Shown here: positions 12,215-26,457 of the stretch, in pieces
Layout: the number at the start of each line of letters is the position of its first letter
Numbering within the stretch: the first letter of the stretch is position 1
From: Paramecium pentaurelia
Taxonomy: Eukaryota > Ciliophora > Oligohymenophorea > Peniculida > Parameciidae
DNA length: 64,000 bases
Reading direction: 5' to 3'
NCBI GenBank assembly: GCA_905183005.1
Contig: CAJJDO010000025.1
Location: 651,889-715,888, forward strand
The notes under the pieces: model-generated
What the model was told of the DNA's origin: nothing
Databases searched by the model: none
What the model saw: the letters and a program-made list of their open reading frames with translations, nothing else
Made by a program: the position numbers and the translations under genes

Positions 12215-13152
12215 GTTATGTAGAAAAAAGTTTATAAGCTAATTGCATATTCAAATTAAATATAACAATTATTGATAAATATTACTTCTTTATTCAATTT
12301 ATTTCAATTTTTAATTTCTTTAGTTCCAATTAGTTTGGAATCTATAGCTAAACTCTATAACTAATACTATGATAAATTAGTATTTATTATATATATGATT
12401 ATTTTATATATTATAGATATTTAAATCATCCTATTTCTTATATTATAAATAATTTTGTTTATTTTTATATTTGCTTTGAATTTTCCTAAATTTGTTTTAA
12501 ATTTATGAGTTTGTTGTTATTTTTTAATCTTAAAGATTTAATGGTTTTATTTATCCATAATGAATCTATGAGATATTTAAACACTAAATCATTAATTTAA
12601 TTAATGGTTCAGAAATACTTAGATTCCCTTATCTGTTAAGCTTCTAGATTTTGAAATTAATGGTATCAAAATATTCATTCTTTTTTTTTAATGGCTATAC
12701 TGAATGAATGTAAAATTGTTTAAAGTGTGATGATTTTAAACTATTTGTATCAATAGAATTTTTATAAGAAATTATTCCTTTAATTAAGGATTATTTAGTT
12801 TTGATATCACTATAATTGTATTTTTGATATAATAAATATCATAATACATTTTGGTTATTCTATTATATTTTTTATTAATCATCATATAAATAATATCATT
12901 AATGTATTTTAATGATTAATTACTTACTATATATTTATTTTTACAATTAATTGATTATTTTAATTACTAATAATACTTTATTAAGATATCATTCTTATTT
13001 TTATATATATATTGTAATTAGAATTTATAACTTTTTTAATTATTTTTAGGGTTTGTAAATGATTTAATACATTTTTTTACAAAAATTAGATTTAAGTTAA
13101 ATAAATATAACAGTAAAAATAAATTAAAATAAATATTCAAAATTAAAAAGAA
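12215..13152. other. Intergenic AT-rich DNA
   Basis: About 940 bp with no supportable gene. It is the longest gene-free stretch in the left half apart from the duplicated blocks. Confidence 0.55.
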
Positions 13153-16100
13153 ATGAATGATGAAAGAATTTAGTTTTTAGAGTGGAAAAATGAAAAAGCC
13201 ATTTTGCAATAGAAAATTTAAATTTAGGAGATGTATATATAGGAAGCTAAGGAAAGAGAAGAAAATTTAAGAAAGATGAATGATATCTTCATAAATACAT
13301 TGAATTAATAATAAAATGGGAATGTTGTTCAAAAATTTTAAAAGAATTATGAATAGCATGAGATAGTAAAATAATAAGATATTATAAATGCTTAATAAAT
13401 AGAAATAAAATTGCTAGAAACTAAATTAGCTGAAAAAGAAAATGAAATTAAATTAATTTAAAAAAGCAATGAGAAAGAGATTGAGAAACTATAAAAAAGG
13501 ATAGTTGAATTAGAATATTTATCTTGCAATAAGGAAAACATTAATTATTAAAATATAATTGAATATTAGGTAAATTAATAATATGATAATGATAAATCTA
13601 TACAAAATCAAAAAAGAAATTAAAGTCCATCTTATCCTACAACTAGAATTAGAGTGAATCAATAATAATAATAAACAATTTTGAATAATAAATTTGATGA
13701 ATTTACTTGTACAAATCAAGATTCAAATGACATTACTAGTTTCTTAAATAAAATCAATCCTAATTTATAACGACAAATGAAAGATATTTAAAATAAACTA
13801 TTAAATACAAAAAAGAAATTGACAACAACAACAGAACAAGAAAGTTCTTTTATACGTTAGTCAATTTAAAAAATAAAAAATGTATATTATACAATTTATA
13901 TTAAGAGATCTAGGAACCATTCAATTTCTATAAATGAGAATACAAATTATGAATAAAGATCAACATGGGATGATTAAGTTGAGTATAGAACAAATCAAAC
14001 AAATTAAACAAATTAATCTTTAATATGTAATGGATTCAGATTTTCTTGATTAAACTTATAATTAATATGATATAAATAATAATCTTTATGATTATAGATA
14101 GATTTTAATTCAAGATTATTAATATGATCAAATGATTACAATAATTCAGACTTTGTATTATTGTTATATAATATTAATCATAATTCATATTCAATGTACT
14201 AAACTGAAACTAAGTCATCCCTTTATGCATCGAAATTAATCTAATAAACAAATTATTCAGCTCTATCATCATTACCCAAAACATATATTAGATAAGTATA
14301 AGCAGAAGGTAAGATAGATTTAGCTAATCGTTTAGGGGAAATATTTATGGCAGCTCCATAAAAATGTGCAAATATATGGAAAGAGTTTAGAAGAAATGAT
14401 TTTACATAAGTTTAAATACCATATAAGACAGCTATTTAAGTTTTTGATGCTTGTAAAGAAGACTTTTAAATGATGTTAAAGATTTCTAGTGGAAAGGATT
14501 TCTTTGATTTGTTTGATTAAGACAATGATGGGTAATGGGATCATGTTATATTTTAGGTTTCTGAATGAAGATGAGTAAATATTAGTATTTAGCATCATAA
14601 AAGAAAAAATGCAATAAGTTGCAAATCTATTGTTATAAATATAATAATATGTTCCTTTCAAATAATTGATGAAAGCCATAAGAACATTAGAATAAAATAT
14701 TCGTGAATATTAAGATATTCTTAGATAAAAGATTTATAAATCTGAAGTTTCAACATATAAAGAGATAGGATTAGAAAAATTGGATNTACAAATCAAGATT
14801 CAAATGACATTACTAGTTTCTTAAATAAAATCAATCCTAATTTATAACGACAAATGAAAGATATTTAAAATAAACTATTAAATACAAAAAAGAAATTGAC
14901 AACAACAACAGAACAAGAAAGTTCTTTTATACGTTAGTCAATTTAAAAAATAAAAAATGTATATTATACAATTTATATTAAGAGATCTAGGAACCATTCA
15001 ATTTCTATAAATGAGAATACAAATTATGAATAAAGATCAACATGGGATGATTAAGTTGAGTATAGAACAAATCAAACAAATTAAACAAATTAATCTTTAA
15101 TATGTAATGGATTCAGATTTTCTTGATTAAACTTATAATTAATATGATATAAATAATAATCTTTATGATTATAGATAGATTTTAATTCAAGATTATTAAT
15201 ATGATCAAATGATTACAATAATTCAGACTTTGTATTATTGTTATATAATATTAATCATAATTCATATTCAATGTACTAAACTGAAACTAAGTCATCCCTT
15301 TATGCATCGAAATTAATCTAATAAACAAATTATTCAGCTCTATCATCATTACCCAAAACATATATTAGATAAGTATAAGCAGAAGGTAAGATAGATTTAG
15401 CTAATCGTTTAGGGGAAATATTTATGGCAGCTCCATAAAAATGTGCAAATATATGGAAAGAGTTTAGAAGAAATGATTTTACATAAGTTTAAATACCATA
15501 TAAGACAGCTATTTAAGTTTTTGATGCTTGTAAAGAAGACTTTTAAATGATGTTAAAGATTTCTAGTGGAAAGGATTTCTTTGATTTGTTTGATTAAGAC
15601 AATGATGGGTAATGGGATCATGTTATATTTTAGGTTTCTGAATGAAGATGAGTAAATATTAGTATTTAGCATCATAAAAGAAAAAATGCAATAAGTTGCA
15701 AATCTATTGTTATAAATATAATAATATGTTCCTTTCAAATAATTGATGAAAGCCATAAGAACATTAGAATAAAATATTCGTGAATATTAAGATATTCTTA
15801 GATAAAAGATTTATAAATCTGAAGTTTCAACATATAAAGAGATAGGATTAGAAAAATTGGATGATTTTTATGAGAAATACTATAATTATTTCTAATAATT
15901 TGAGAATCAGAAAAAAATAAAAATGTATAGAATACAGTCATCATTTTGTTTAGATAAATACAGATATAGAAATAATAGGAAGAAATGGGTTAATTGGAAG
16001 ATAAATTGTCAAAAAACACAGAGTTTTTAAAAGTAAAACCTAAAAGAAAACTAAAAGATTTATAAACATAAGAAAAACTAGTATCATTAGATGAGAGAGT

Positions 16101-16942
16101 AGAAGAAGCTATGGATTTTCGTAGAGAATTAAAAAACATGGAAAAAAAAGAATAAGAAAGAGTAGCTTCAGAGTAAGAAAAAAGAATAGAAAGTTAAAAA
16201 GATGAATTATAACGTAAACATTAAAAGTAAATGGAATAACTTAAAGCTAAATTAATAGAATAAGAACATAAACTAATCATATAATTAAAAAAGGATTATA
16301 ATGTTCTATTAAAGTAAATAGGTTTACATAGTAATGAGATAGAAAGAATATAATCTTCTGCAACTCAAAATGCTATTAAGAAAGGAGAAAAAGAAGGAGA
16401 ACTTAAAAGAATGAAAGAGAGAGCTAGAATATAAAACTTTATTATTGGAGAGACTAAAAGAACTATGACACCTAAAATTTAATAATAAAATACTTCAACT
16501 TATGAAGAATCCATTAGTTAATCTCCAAGATCTCCAGCAGTAGTTACTAAAAATGATAGAGCTGCTCATGAAATTAAGCTCTTAATCCATAAATAAAATT
16601 ACACTTAATTTTACATTAAAAAAAAATATGGAGCTGTATTAATGTTAAGATGACATTAATTTAGGATCTACCAGTAAACTATAAACCAGAGCCATATAAA
16701 GTATAAGGTGATAATCATGATAGAATTGAAAAGATTTTATCAGTAAAAAAAAAGAATCCTCATGATATATTACCCTCATTAACTGAATTGTATGATGAAA
16801 ATCTTAAAGAATAAGTATTTATAAAATTGATGTAAAAAAATAGGATAAAGGCAGTACTTAAAAATCAGAATAAGAATTAACATAAGAAAGATTAAAAAAG
16901 AAATAATTTATTTTAGAAAAACTAGAAGAATCAACTCATTGA
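13153..16942 (+). CDS. EF-hand / coiled-coil protein (interrupted by assembly duplication)
   Basis: The natural gene is 13153-14785 joined to 15863-16942; the rest is contig-overlap sequence. Introns: 13882-13905, 14532-14556, 15925-15953, 16636-16664, 16815-16843. The spliced length is then a multiple of three (about 858 codons). An N-terminal coiled coil (residues 1-130) leads to an N/Q-rich region, then a helical domain with one clear EF-hand loop: FDLFDQDNDG continuing FLNEDE, with D, D, D, G and E at the calcium positions. A long charged coiled coil follows. I do not recognise the family; calcium binding is inferred. A ~100-bp patch (14027-14149) is out of frame (see findings). Confidence 0.7.
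13710..15862. repeat. Contig-overlap duplication 3 (13710-14785 and 14787-15862, N at 14786)
   Basis: Two 1,076-bp direct copies on either side of the N appear identical and both lie inside one coding region. Left alone, the join would give a protein with a repeated 350-residue block. Dropping one copy restores a single reading frame across the junction. Confidence 0.93.
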
Positions 16943-16959
16943 ATCTATATATAAATACA

Positions 16960-17988
16960 TCATATTGCTTTCAATAACCATTCTTCTAATTCTGTTGAAA
17001 GTTCATTTAATTATGGGAATAACATTCTCATTTCATTAAATATTTGTTTAATCCCATCAAAATCATATTTCTTATTAAGAATAACTTAATTCAATTAAGT
17101 TATATAATCTGGGTAAAGACAATCAGTAAAAACTCTACCATCTTATATAATACTTGATTCAACTTAAAGATAAAAATCGAACATTCCAAATTTAAGTTTC
17201 TCTTCTAAATTAACTGTGAATTAAGGTGTATATTAATATAACCATTCCCAAGATGATAATCTTTCTGATTCCTTCCTAATTTCTTCAATATTCAATAACT
17301 AATCAGAATTGTATTCCTTAAATTCTACATCATTATATTTTTTTATGAATTCATTTATTAATTATTCTTCATATTGTTAAACTGTGATTGTGTTTTTTAT
17401 TTCTTTAAGATTAGAAACTCTAGATTTAACAGAATCAATGCCTTTACTTTCTAATTTCTTCTTTGAAGGTGTTAAATATTGTGCTAAGGCATTTTAATCA
17501 ACATCAATCAACATAGTTCCATGATGCAATGCAATCTTATTTGGATTTATCTTTGTTCCTAAAGATAACTAATATGCAGATCCTGAAACCTTCTTTTCTC
17601 CCACTACTATATCATTTCTTCCAGAAGCTTAGGCTTCTATACCTAAATTTAGTAATGCATTTATGAGTATATCATTATTAATTGTTTTAGGATCCTAAGT
17701 AGTGAATGTATTCAAAAAGGTAAAGCAATGATTTCCTAAATCTTAATATACAGCTCCACCTCCACTTGATCTTCTTTATAACCAAACAGAGTTTTTTTAC
17801 ATTAATTATAAATTACATTCTTTCCAAGGATTCTAATGTCTGCCAATTACTATAGTTTTATCATTTTACCATAAATAGAGAATTGGTGACTATATATAGG
17901 AATTAGAGAATAAATATGATTCTAAACCTAAATTGAGATGAATTTTGTGGCAATTTGATTTTATTATGGTTGGTTTAAGAATTTACAT
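16960..17988 (-). CDS. LPLA: Lipoate-protein ligase A-type enzyme
   Basis: An intronless ORF of 342 residues with the LplA/LIPT1 core: VIGRHQNPWKECN (substrate loop), then RRSSGGGAVYQDLGN, the glycine-rich lipoate/ATP-binding signature. GRNDIVVGEKKVSGSA and a lysine in NKIALHHGTML follow, and the tail has WEWLYQYTPQF. The enzyme attaches lipoate to lysines of 2-oxoacid dehydrogenase and glycine-cleavage proteins, normally in mitochondria. I chose the ATG at 17986-17988; no strong targeting sequence is obvious. It is convergent with the EF-hand gene, the stops being 17 bp apart. Confidence 0.9.
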
Positions 17989-18041
17989 AAATAATTTTAA
18001 TAATATATTAACTTATACTTTATTATATAAATATATGAGTT

Positions 18042-21000
18042 TCAATATTCTTATCCTGCAATTAGGATTCTAACATGTCTATCAAATTGATCATCCAAGA
18101 ATAGCACAGTTGATGGTATTAGCAAAATAAATCTTCTGGCTAAATTCAACTCAATCCTTAATTTTTGCATCAAAATAAATAGAAAATAAGACATCAATAA
18201 TAATGAATAAACAATAAAGATGATTGAGATTGTGTTACATATTATAATTTATTCTTCTGTTACATTGACCATTCCTAATTTAAATTATTTACTCATTAAT
18301 TAAAATGCTCTCAGCACTATAAGACTACCTTCATTCTCATATTTATTAAATTCTACTCTTTTTGTAAAATTATTAATCTACATTTGAATGGAAATAGAAT
18401 TTGATATAAATTTTAATGTAGGAAATAATCCTAATAATAAAGTACCTTACAAAGACTTTTCACAATATTATTTTAAAAAACCTAAATTTTAATCTCCTAA
18501 TACTATACAAATATTGTTTTCCTACAAAGATTAAAAGAAGTTAAAGAAATCTTCAGAAGTTTAATATTAACTGGAATCAAAAGTATAAGAAAATTATAAG
18601 AATTTAGATATTGTTTCTAATCCAGTATTGATTGTGAAATAAAACTTTTCTGTATCAAAAGGTCTCAAATAAGGATAATTTGCAAAAGCCAATCCAAAAT
18701 CTCTATTTCGATAAAGTGTACCTGCATATAAAGACATATCTTGAATTAATTTATAGGCATCTGCTGTAGCTGAATATTTATTCAAATATTCTCCTATTTG
18801 AATATTAGATACTAAACTCAATGCAAAAAACACCATCCAACCAATAATTACAAAAATGAATTTGATACCAAAAGATATTTTTTTAAACTATTATTAAATT
18901 TTGATATCCTTAACTTTTTATTATTCATGCTCTAACCTTGATTTAAATATATCATCTTCCTTTTATTCTATATTAAATTAGTAATTAAATAATAAATCAC
19001 TATTTTTATTTAATACTTTTAAAATGTACTTTAATCTTTCTAATTCTAATTCCATTCTATAAGATGAACAATATTTAAATAGACTTACAAATTAATCAAA
19101 TTTTGAATTAAATATCCTATAATAAAATAAACTAGCAAATAATGGACAAATATTCACCATTAAATAAATGATCCAAATCATATTCCATTTGTTGCTTACA
19201 TCTATACTTCGATTCTTTGAGTATTCATAAACTTCCATAGTCAAATCCTCTAACCAAAAATGAAAATTATAAATATTTGCAAATTAATAAACTTAATAAG
19301 TTTGATTAGCTGTACTCAATCTTGCCTCAAATCTTAATTTAAAATCATAATAATATGACAATGTAGCCATCAATGCTTCTCGTATATTTTGAGTTATTGG
19401 ATATGTTTAAGACCCATTATGTAACATATAATATACAGTTATATTCTAATCCTTTAAAAATGGAGTTAAGTATTCATTGCCTAACCAATAGATAAAACCC
19501 TCTTTGAATTCATAATATCCAATACCAACATTTTCATATAAGGGATCAGTAAGCTCTTTAAATTCTGCTTTTGTAATTTTACCTGCAACTAAAAATGAAT
19601 TATATGTAATAATTGGTTGTCTTATTTACAAATACAAATCATGAGGATTCATTATTCCTGCATGTAATTAAATCATATCTATTTCTCCTATGAATCTATT
19701 CAAATCTACTTATGCACTTGCAAGTATAATAATAAAATAAGTTAATGCAATTATGTAAGTTAGTATTTAAAACATTATGAATAGTTTCAGAGTTGTTGGA
19801 GTAATTGGTTCAATTAATTGAAAAATGGTTTCATATTTTTTATAAAATATTGATTTCTTTATACCCTTAAATGCATTATTAGATGAAGATTATTCTTTTT
19901 CTCCTTCCATATTTTTATTTTATCTAGTAGTAACCTTTTACTTTGCACTACGACTTTTAAATTCATCTTCTATTTCTTCTAATTTGATATTTTTTGATTA
20001 GTAAACTGAAAATGATTTATCATTATCATTGTCTTTATGAAAATAGTCCTATTACATACTATTATGTTGTATTTGTAATGGTATTTGAGATTAATCTTAC
20101 CAAGGAGCATTACTAAAATTAGGACTTAGAATATTCTATTAAAAAGATATATTTTATATCTATTATGATTATTCTAATTTTTATTATTATTCTATTGTTT
20201 ATTATTATTCTGCTTTTTATTTCTCTTCCAATTCTTATAAAATCTTTTACATTATTTTATTCTCTTCTAAATTTTCATCATAACAAATTTTAAACTTATT
20301 CTATTATTTTGAAATTTTAGGAGATTATGCTATAGCTTCAACTTCAGATAATTCTGATAATTCAAAAAATTCTTCTAATCCTTCTTATTTTCTATTTCTA
20401 CTTGAAACTTATGATCTTTTAGAATTAATTAATTATCTAACATCTTTTATTTCTATAATGAAATAATTATAACCAAAAATATCATGATATTAAATACATA
20501 TTTCAGCTTCAAATATGTAAGTTTATTCTAGATTAGACCAATAAGTTGAAGTTAATGATTATTATCTAGTTTAATTTCTGATTTTCTCTCCATAACTTTC
20601 TAATAGATATGCTTCCTTTAAAAATCTTATTTCAGTAATTGTATTTTATTATTTAGTTTCAATTAGTTTTTTAAAATTTGGGATTAGATAATCAATTTAT
20701 AATTGTGTTTATTCCTATTTATTAAATTACATATAATAATCTTCATTTAATCCTAATTTTTCAAAGAAACTCTCTGTTATTCCTCCTACTTTTTGATTTA
20801 TATCAACCAATAAATAAGCAGATTAATTAATGCTCTCTGAAAAAAATGCTGAAAATTTATAATGATTAATGTTATCAAAATGAATATCAAATAAAAGTTA
20901 ACATGGTTTTATTAATAAGTTATTTAATTTAAAAAATGTTTAACTTGAATTCAAATAAAATTTTGATTTACTTGTTTATGTAAATCTTTATACTAATAAA

Positions 21001-23144
21001 CTATGTTCATTTTTTATAGCCAAAGGAAGGAGATAATCAACATTATTAAAATGTTTTGATTCTTCTTGTGATATTTAAAAAAATCTCAATGAATTTTCAG
21101 ATTTGCTTGTAATTAATAAATTTTAATTATATTCCAATTATATATTTAAATAAACAACTTTCTTTGAAAAAAATGCTGTTTTAATATTAACATCCATGTT
21201 AATTAATTATTCTTCTGGCATTGAAGTTAAATTTTTATATTTATATGCTTCAATATAATTATTTAAGATCTCTCCTTAATAAAATACTAAGATTGATTAT
21301 ATTTTTAAACTTGGAAATTATTAATATCTTATAAATAACTTCTCCTCTAAACTTTATTATATTTTACTAAGCTTTATTGCTCTATTATATAATTAATCTG
21401 CATCAATGGCTTTTTTGGTTGTGAATTATAAAGTAAAAGATACTTTCTCATTAATCAATTAAATCATTGTATTTTTTAATCCTTAATTTCTTTTTTCATT
21501 CTTCAAAAATAATTCTACTCCCTACTTCATTTCATTTAACTAGGTTTTAGTATTATTATTCTCATAAAATTTAAATTACAAATTCTCTTTTATTTAACTT
21601 TTTAAATATAATGCTCTTGCAGTATTTAGCTATGTCAATTAATAGTTACCAACCAATATTAATTTACTCTTTTTAAATTATGCTCTTTTAGCTATATCAT
21701 TAATTTCATCAGTATTAGATCTGAATGATTTGCTAGAAACTGATTAATGAGCTGTATATTTTTAGGAACTATCTAAAACACTACTTGGAGCATCAACATC
21801 TCCCAAAAACCCTTTATATTTTGATTAAGTTAATTATTTATTAATTAATGAATTTATCTAAATTAATGCTAGATTTGAAAATCCAAAGTTGTATAATAGG
21901 GCTACATAATGCAAATCAAATCCTTTAGTTTTTGAGATACTTTTTACATATTATTTTAATTTTTTTTAAATAAATACATCTAAATTTTATGATGTTAAAA
22001 TATTTAAATAAGATGATTTTGTTTATGTATCATTTGAATGTTATTCAAATATTTTGCTCATTTAATGTAATAATATTGAATTATTAATTTTTTTTTCAAC
22101 TTTTGTAAGATCATCATTAATTAGTCTTGATAAATAATACTTAATTATCTTATGTTACTTTATTTATAAAATATTGTTTTGTATGTTCTCTTCCCTCTAA
22201 TTATAAAATATTAACATTAATTTGCTTAAAGATATAAAAATCATAATTATTCCAGTATTTGTAAATTTATAAATCAAATCTTATTTTAGATTTTAAATTA
22301 AACTATATATTGATGCAACACATCCAAATGATGAAGTAATTAAACTAATTTTGGTTCTAATAATGTCTGTATATTCATATTAGGATACCTATATTATGTT
22401 AATAAATGAAATTGTAAGCACTAAGACACTTTATAAAGTTTATCCATTAATTTCACTTTTTATGATGCCATAAACAAAAATTTATAATATCTATAGTATT
22501 ATTTATAGATAATCAAGAAACGTTTAATTAAATTTTTAGAATCTATTTACTTTTAAATCTAGTGTTTCTCTATTAAGTAATAGGTTGATCATTAGAATTA
22601 TAAATGTTAATATAAGAGAAAAGATGGCAAAAATTACATGGAAAAGTGATTAGTTTTAGTTGAATGTTATAATTAATGATTGAGTACACAATATTATAAA
22701 TGGTACATATAAATAAGTTATAAATGTTTGAAAAAATATTGAACTTATCTTTATGTAATAGTTAATTATTGTAAGTTTATGTATTTTTTCTTTCTTTTAT
22801 TGATAAATTAATATGAGTAAGGGTATATAAAACAACAAAATTTGAATCAAAAGTGGAATCAAATAATATTGTAATGATTAATTAAATTGAAAATTAATCA
22901 ACTCATCAATTCTGCTTAAGTATATGATAAATGACTCATAATTAATTTTATTTTAAAAAAATGTTAATTTTTAGGATTCAAAGATAGGAACCCATAAAAA
23001 TGTAATGCCTTGTAAATCACCTAAAATGCTAATGAAATAAAACATTATCTTTTAAAGACTTACAAAATAATATAAATGAAGTAATCTTTCCAGTATGAAC
23101 ACCTTCAAATTGATTTAGCCTTTCTTGTTAAGTTGTGTAATCAT
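18042..23144 (-). CDS. TmcB-like multi-pass membrane protein with PAS domain
   Basis: One intronless frame of 1,700 residues under the ciliate code; this alone is strong evidence for UAA/UAG as sense codons. The N-terminal third is a series of hydrophobic helices beginning near FYFISILGDLQGITFLW. A cytosolic part with a PAS-like domain lies near SAYLLVDINQKVGG (about 20760-20840). After a glutamine-rich linker, more membrane helices flank large loops, and the end is LARRFILLIPSTVLFLDD. This layout fits the large TmcB/TmcC-like PAS family abundant in ciliates. Function is unknown; a sensory membrane role is an inference from PAS. The short ORF at 18594-18836 is part of this gene. Confidence 0.8.
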
Positions 23145-23632
23145 TTTTGATAATTATATTTAATATAATTCATATCAAATATAAAATTTGAAAAAAATAC
23201 AATTTATTGTACAATTTTATGAATATATATAAATATTAATATTAAATATAATCATATGTAACATTTAGAAATAAAATCTATATATAAATAAAGTATTAAA
23301 TTCTCTATTATTAAATATTAAAGCTATATGAATATCATATTTAATGGGATAATGATTGTTGTAAATTAATTCTAATATAAAATGAATATAATAATAATAA
23401 GACAATTCAGAAATCATCATCACGATTTTGTTTCAAATAATCTGCTACAAATTTAATGGGATTTTGAGGTCTAAATTATATTTGTTAAATTACTTTTATT
23501 TTGTTACAAGCAATAAGGCTTTTTATAAAAGCTAAAATAGTTTAGGATCATATGAAAACATAGTTGATTAACTCTCTTAACTTTATTGACTTTGATCAAC
23601 TTAATTCATTATAATTTATATAATATGATTAA
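23145..23632. other. Intergenic region between divergent genes
   Basis: About 490 bp between the TmcB-like start and the ABC transporter start, on opposite strands. AT-rich, no gene seen; it should hold both promoters. Confidence 0.55.
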
Positions 23633-26432
23633 ATGATGGAATTATAACTAATCGATTATGTCATAATTAATTTTATGAAAAAGAGCTATCAATTTAGAGC
23701 TCTATTTTATAAGAATGCCTCTATTCAATCAAGATAAATAGGAACTAATATTTGTTAGATTTTGACACCATTAATCTGTTTGGTGCTTGTTTATATAATA
23801 TAAGAAATAATTTTTGATAAATTTTCAGGATGGACATTTTAATTAGATTTTCCTTATATATTGAATATTCCATTTATATATTCACAAATACCTATGTTTA
23901 GCAATGTTTCGTGTCTTTAATGGTAATAAATTGTTGAAATTAGGTATTTTTATGATGTTTCCAAATTAAGTCATAATGAATAAAACTTTATTGGTTGGAA
24001 TCATGGTTAAATTGGAAAAAACATGTAATATTAATTAATAAATGATGTTATTAGGTCATCTGGACTTTTGTAAAATATTCTTTAAAGGCCAGGATGTAAA
24101 TCAAATAACTAAAGTGAATTGAGAAATATCCCATTTTTAGAATAACCTGAAATATCTATAAATGAAGATATTTATTAAAGAATATAATATCTCAATACAT
24201 AACCATTTTATAGAGGAAGAGATCTAGATGATATTTGGATGATACCAGATGGAGCATTTACATTTCATAATGCTAATGAAGAATACTTAAATGTTACAAT
24301 TTAAGTGAATGATTTACGTATTCCAGAATATCATAGAGCCAATGGAATCACTAAAGTATTTTTTAAAGTAGCAGAAAATAAAACTAATAATTTGATGTTA
24401 GTAGCAGAAGCTTAGGTTGGATTAATTGATTTAATTACAAGAGCCTATTTACATAAATTAAATCCAAAGATTTGGTTGATTTCAGGAATCTAATATATGC
24501 CATTAATAGGAGAAGATAGAAATTTAGTATAAAAAGCAATTAATTTAATGGGTGCTTTATTATTCCCTCTATCTTTGTCACTATTATTACCAGTGTTTCT
24601 TTATTCAATAGTATTAGATAAAGAAGAAAGATTATTATAAATGATGAAAATGAATGGGATGAGAATGGTTGATTATTGGATAGTATAATATTTATTTAGT
24701 TCAATCCTTACATTTGTAACTTACATATTGTTTTATTTTGTTGCCATGTATGGAATTGAAATATAAGTGTTTAAATATACAGATTCTAATTTAATTGTAC
24801 AAATTTCTTAACAATTTAGTTACTAATATTAATTGGATGGGGATTAACATAAATTTCATTATCATTCTTCTTTTAAGTATTCTTAAATAAATCAAGAACA
24901 GCAACTATCATAGGATATTTAATTTCTGTATGGGGTACTATAATGGCATCGACAATAAATTTGGCCATATATCCTGATCCTTTGGAATTGCCTTGGTATC
25001 TTTAAATAGTACCATAGATAGCATTTGGTCGATTGTTCTATAATTTATCATTTGGTATATTATTAATTTATTAAAATTAGCATGTGTATCTTAACATGGA
25101 TGTTATACATCATTAGAACTAATAAGTCCAGAAATATAAGGATGTTTATTATCACTATATTATAATACTGTTTTTTATGCAATAATGGGAATTTATCTTC
25201 ATGAAATTATACCTTAAGAGTATGGTGTTGCATCTGAACCATGGATTTGCAAATTCTTCAAAAAAACTGAATATTTAGAATTTTATGAAGAAGATCAATT
25301 AGGATTAAATGTTAATTAATTAGAAGAAGATTCAGATGTATTGGAAGAGAGAGAGAAAGTTTATAAATTAAAAAATCTTGAAGATTATCCATTAGTTTGT
25401 AAGGATATAAGGAAAATGTATGAAAATACAGTAGCTGTTAAGAGTTTTAGTTTGTGTGTAGAAAAAGGAGAGATATTTGGTTTATTGGGTCCAAATGGAG
25501 CTGGAAAGACATCTATAATATCAACTATTACAGGATTATATGGATGTTCTGATGGAACAGCATTTGTAGGTGGATATTCTATTAAATAACAAATGAAAGA
25601 AGTTTAAATGAGAATTGGAGTTTGCCCTTAATTTGATTTATTATGGCCTGAATTAACAGTAGAAGAACATCTACTCTTTTATGCAAGATTGAAAGGAGTT
25701 CATAGAGAAATGGAGAGAGTAAGAGTTTAATAGAGTATGGCTGAAGTGAAATTAGAACCTTATTTTAATTATTAAACCTAATAACTTTCAGGAGGAATGA
25801 AAAGACGATTATCTATAGCTATTGCATTAGTTGGAGAACCTTTAATTGTATTTTTAGATGAACCATCTACAGGTTTAGATCCTGATAATCGAAGATAATT
25901 ATGGGAAATCATTTAGTAATGTAGAGAAAGAAGAGCCATGGTGTTAACCACACATTCTATGGAGGAAGCAGATGTTTTATGTAATAGAATAGGTATGATA
26001 AATAATCATTTTAATAGGTATAATGAGTCAAGGTGTTCTTAAGTGTCTTGGAACACCTTAAAGATTAAAGAATATTTATGGTGGTGGATATCATTTATCT
26101 ATTTAAATTCATAGAGACAAATATTTATAATCTATTCATAATTAATAATAGTATTTTTTGATTATTTAATTAGATCATAATTCTATATAAATAAAGTTAA
26201 AGATTTCATTAGAGATATTCTACCTTAATCAATTATGTTATCAGAATTTAATGGAAATTTGATTTATTAAATATCAGAAAAGAGTTGTAAGGTTTCTGAT
26301 ATATTTTGGCAAATTGAAAAATAAAAAGAATATTTATAAATTTCTGGTAATTCTTTATTTTTATTATTAGATTGGGGAATAAGTCAAACTAATTTGGAAG
26401 ATGTGTTTATGAAAATAGTAGGTTAATTTTGA
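23633..26432 (+). CDS. Half-size ABCA-type ABC transporter
   Basis: Four introns (24797-24819, 25055-25080, 25993-26017, 26151-26173) give 900 residues. One membrane domain comes first: a helix near LTPLICLVLVYII, a large extracytoplasmic loop with N-x-T/S sites, then five or more helices from about LFPLSLSLLLPVFL. One nucleotide-binding domain follows with Walker A GPNGAGKTS (near 25490), signature LSGGMKRR (near 25790), Walker B LIVFLDEPSTGLDP and the H-loop TTHSMEEAD. A single TMD-NBD unit is half of a classical ABCA protein, so it should dimerise. Substrate (probably lipid) is inferred from the subfamily. An alternative ATG lies at 23675. Confidence 0.9.
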
Positions 26433-26457
26433 TTATATTTAAATTTATTTAACAATT

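Noticed and set aside
13882..13913. A 32-nt intron in the EF-hand gene
   Set aside because: It leads to an immediate TGA. The 24-nt version (13882-13905) keeps the frame and makes the total coding length a multiple of three.
14476..15756. Two identical minus-strand 67-codon ORFs
   Set aside because: They are antisense to the EF-hand gene and doubled by the contig overlap.
16650..16942. Separate small gene overlapping the EF-hand gene stop by ATGA
   Set aside because: A 29-nt GT-AG intron (16636-16664) removes the apparent stop and start and joins both parts in one frame.
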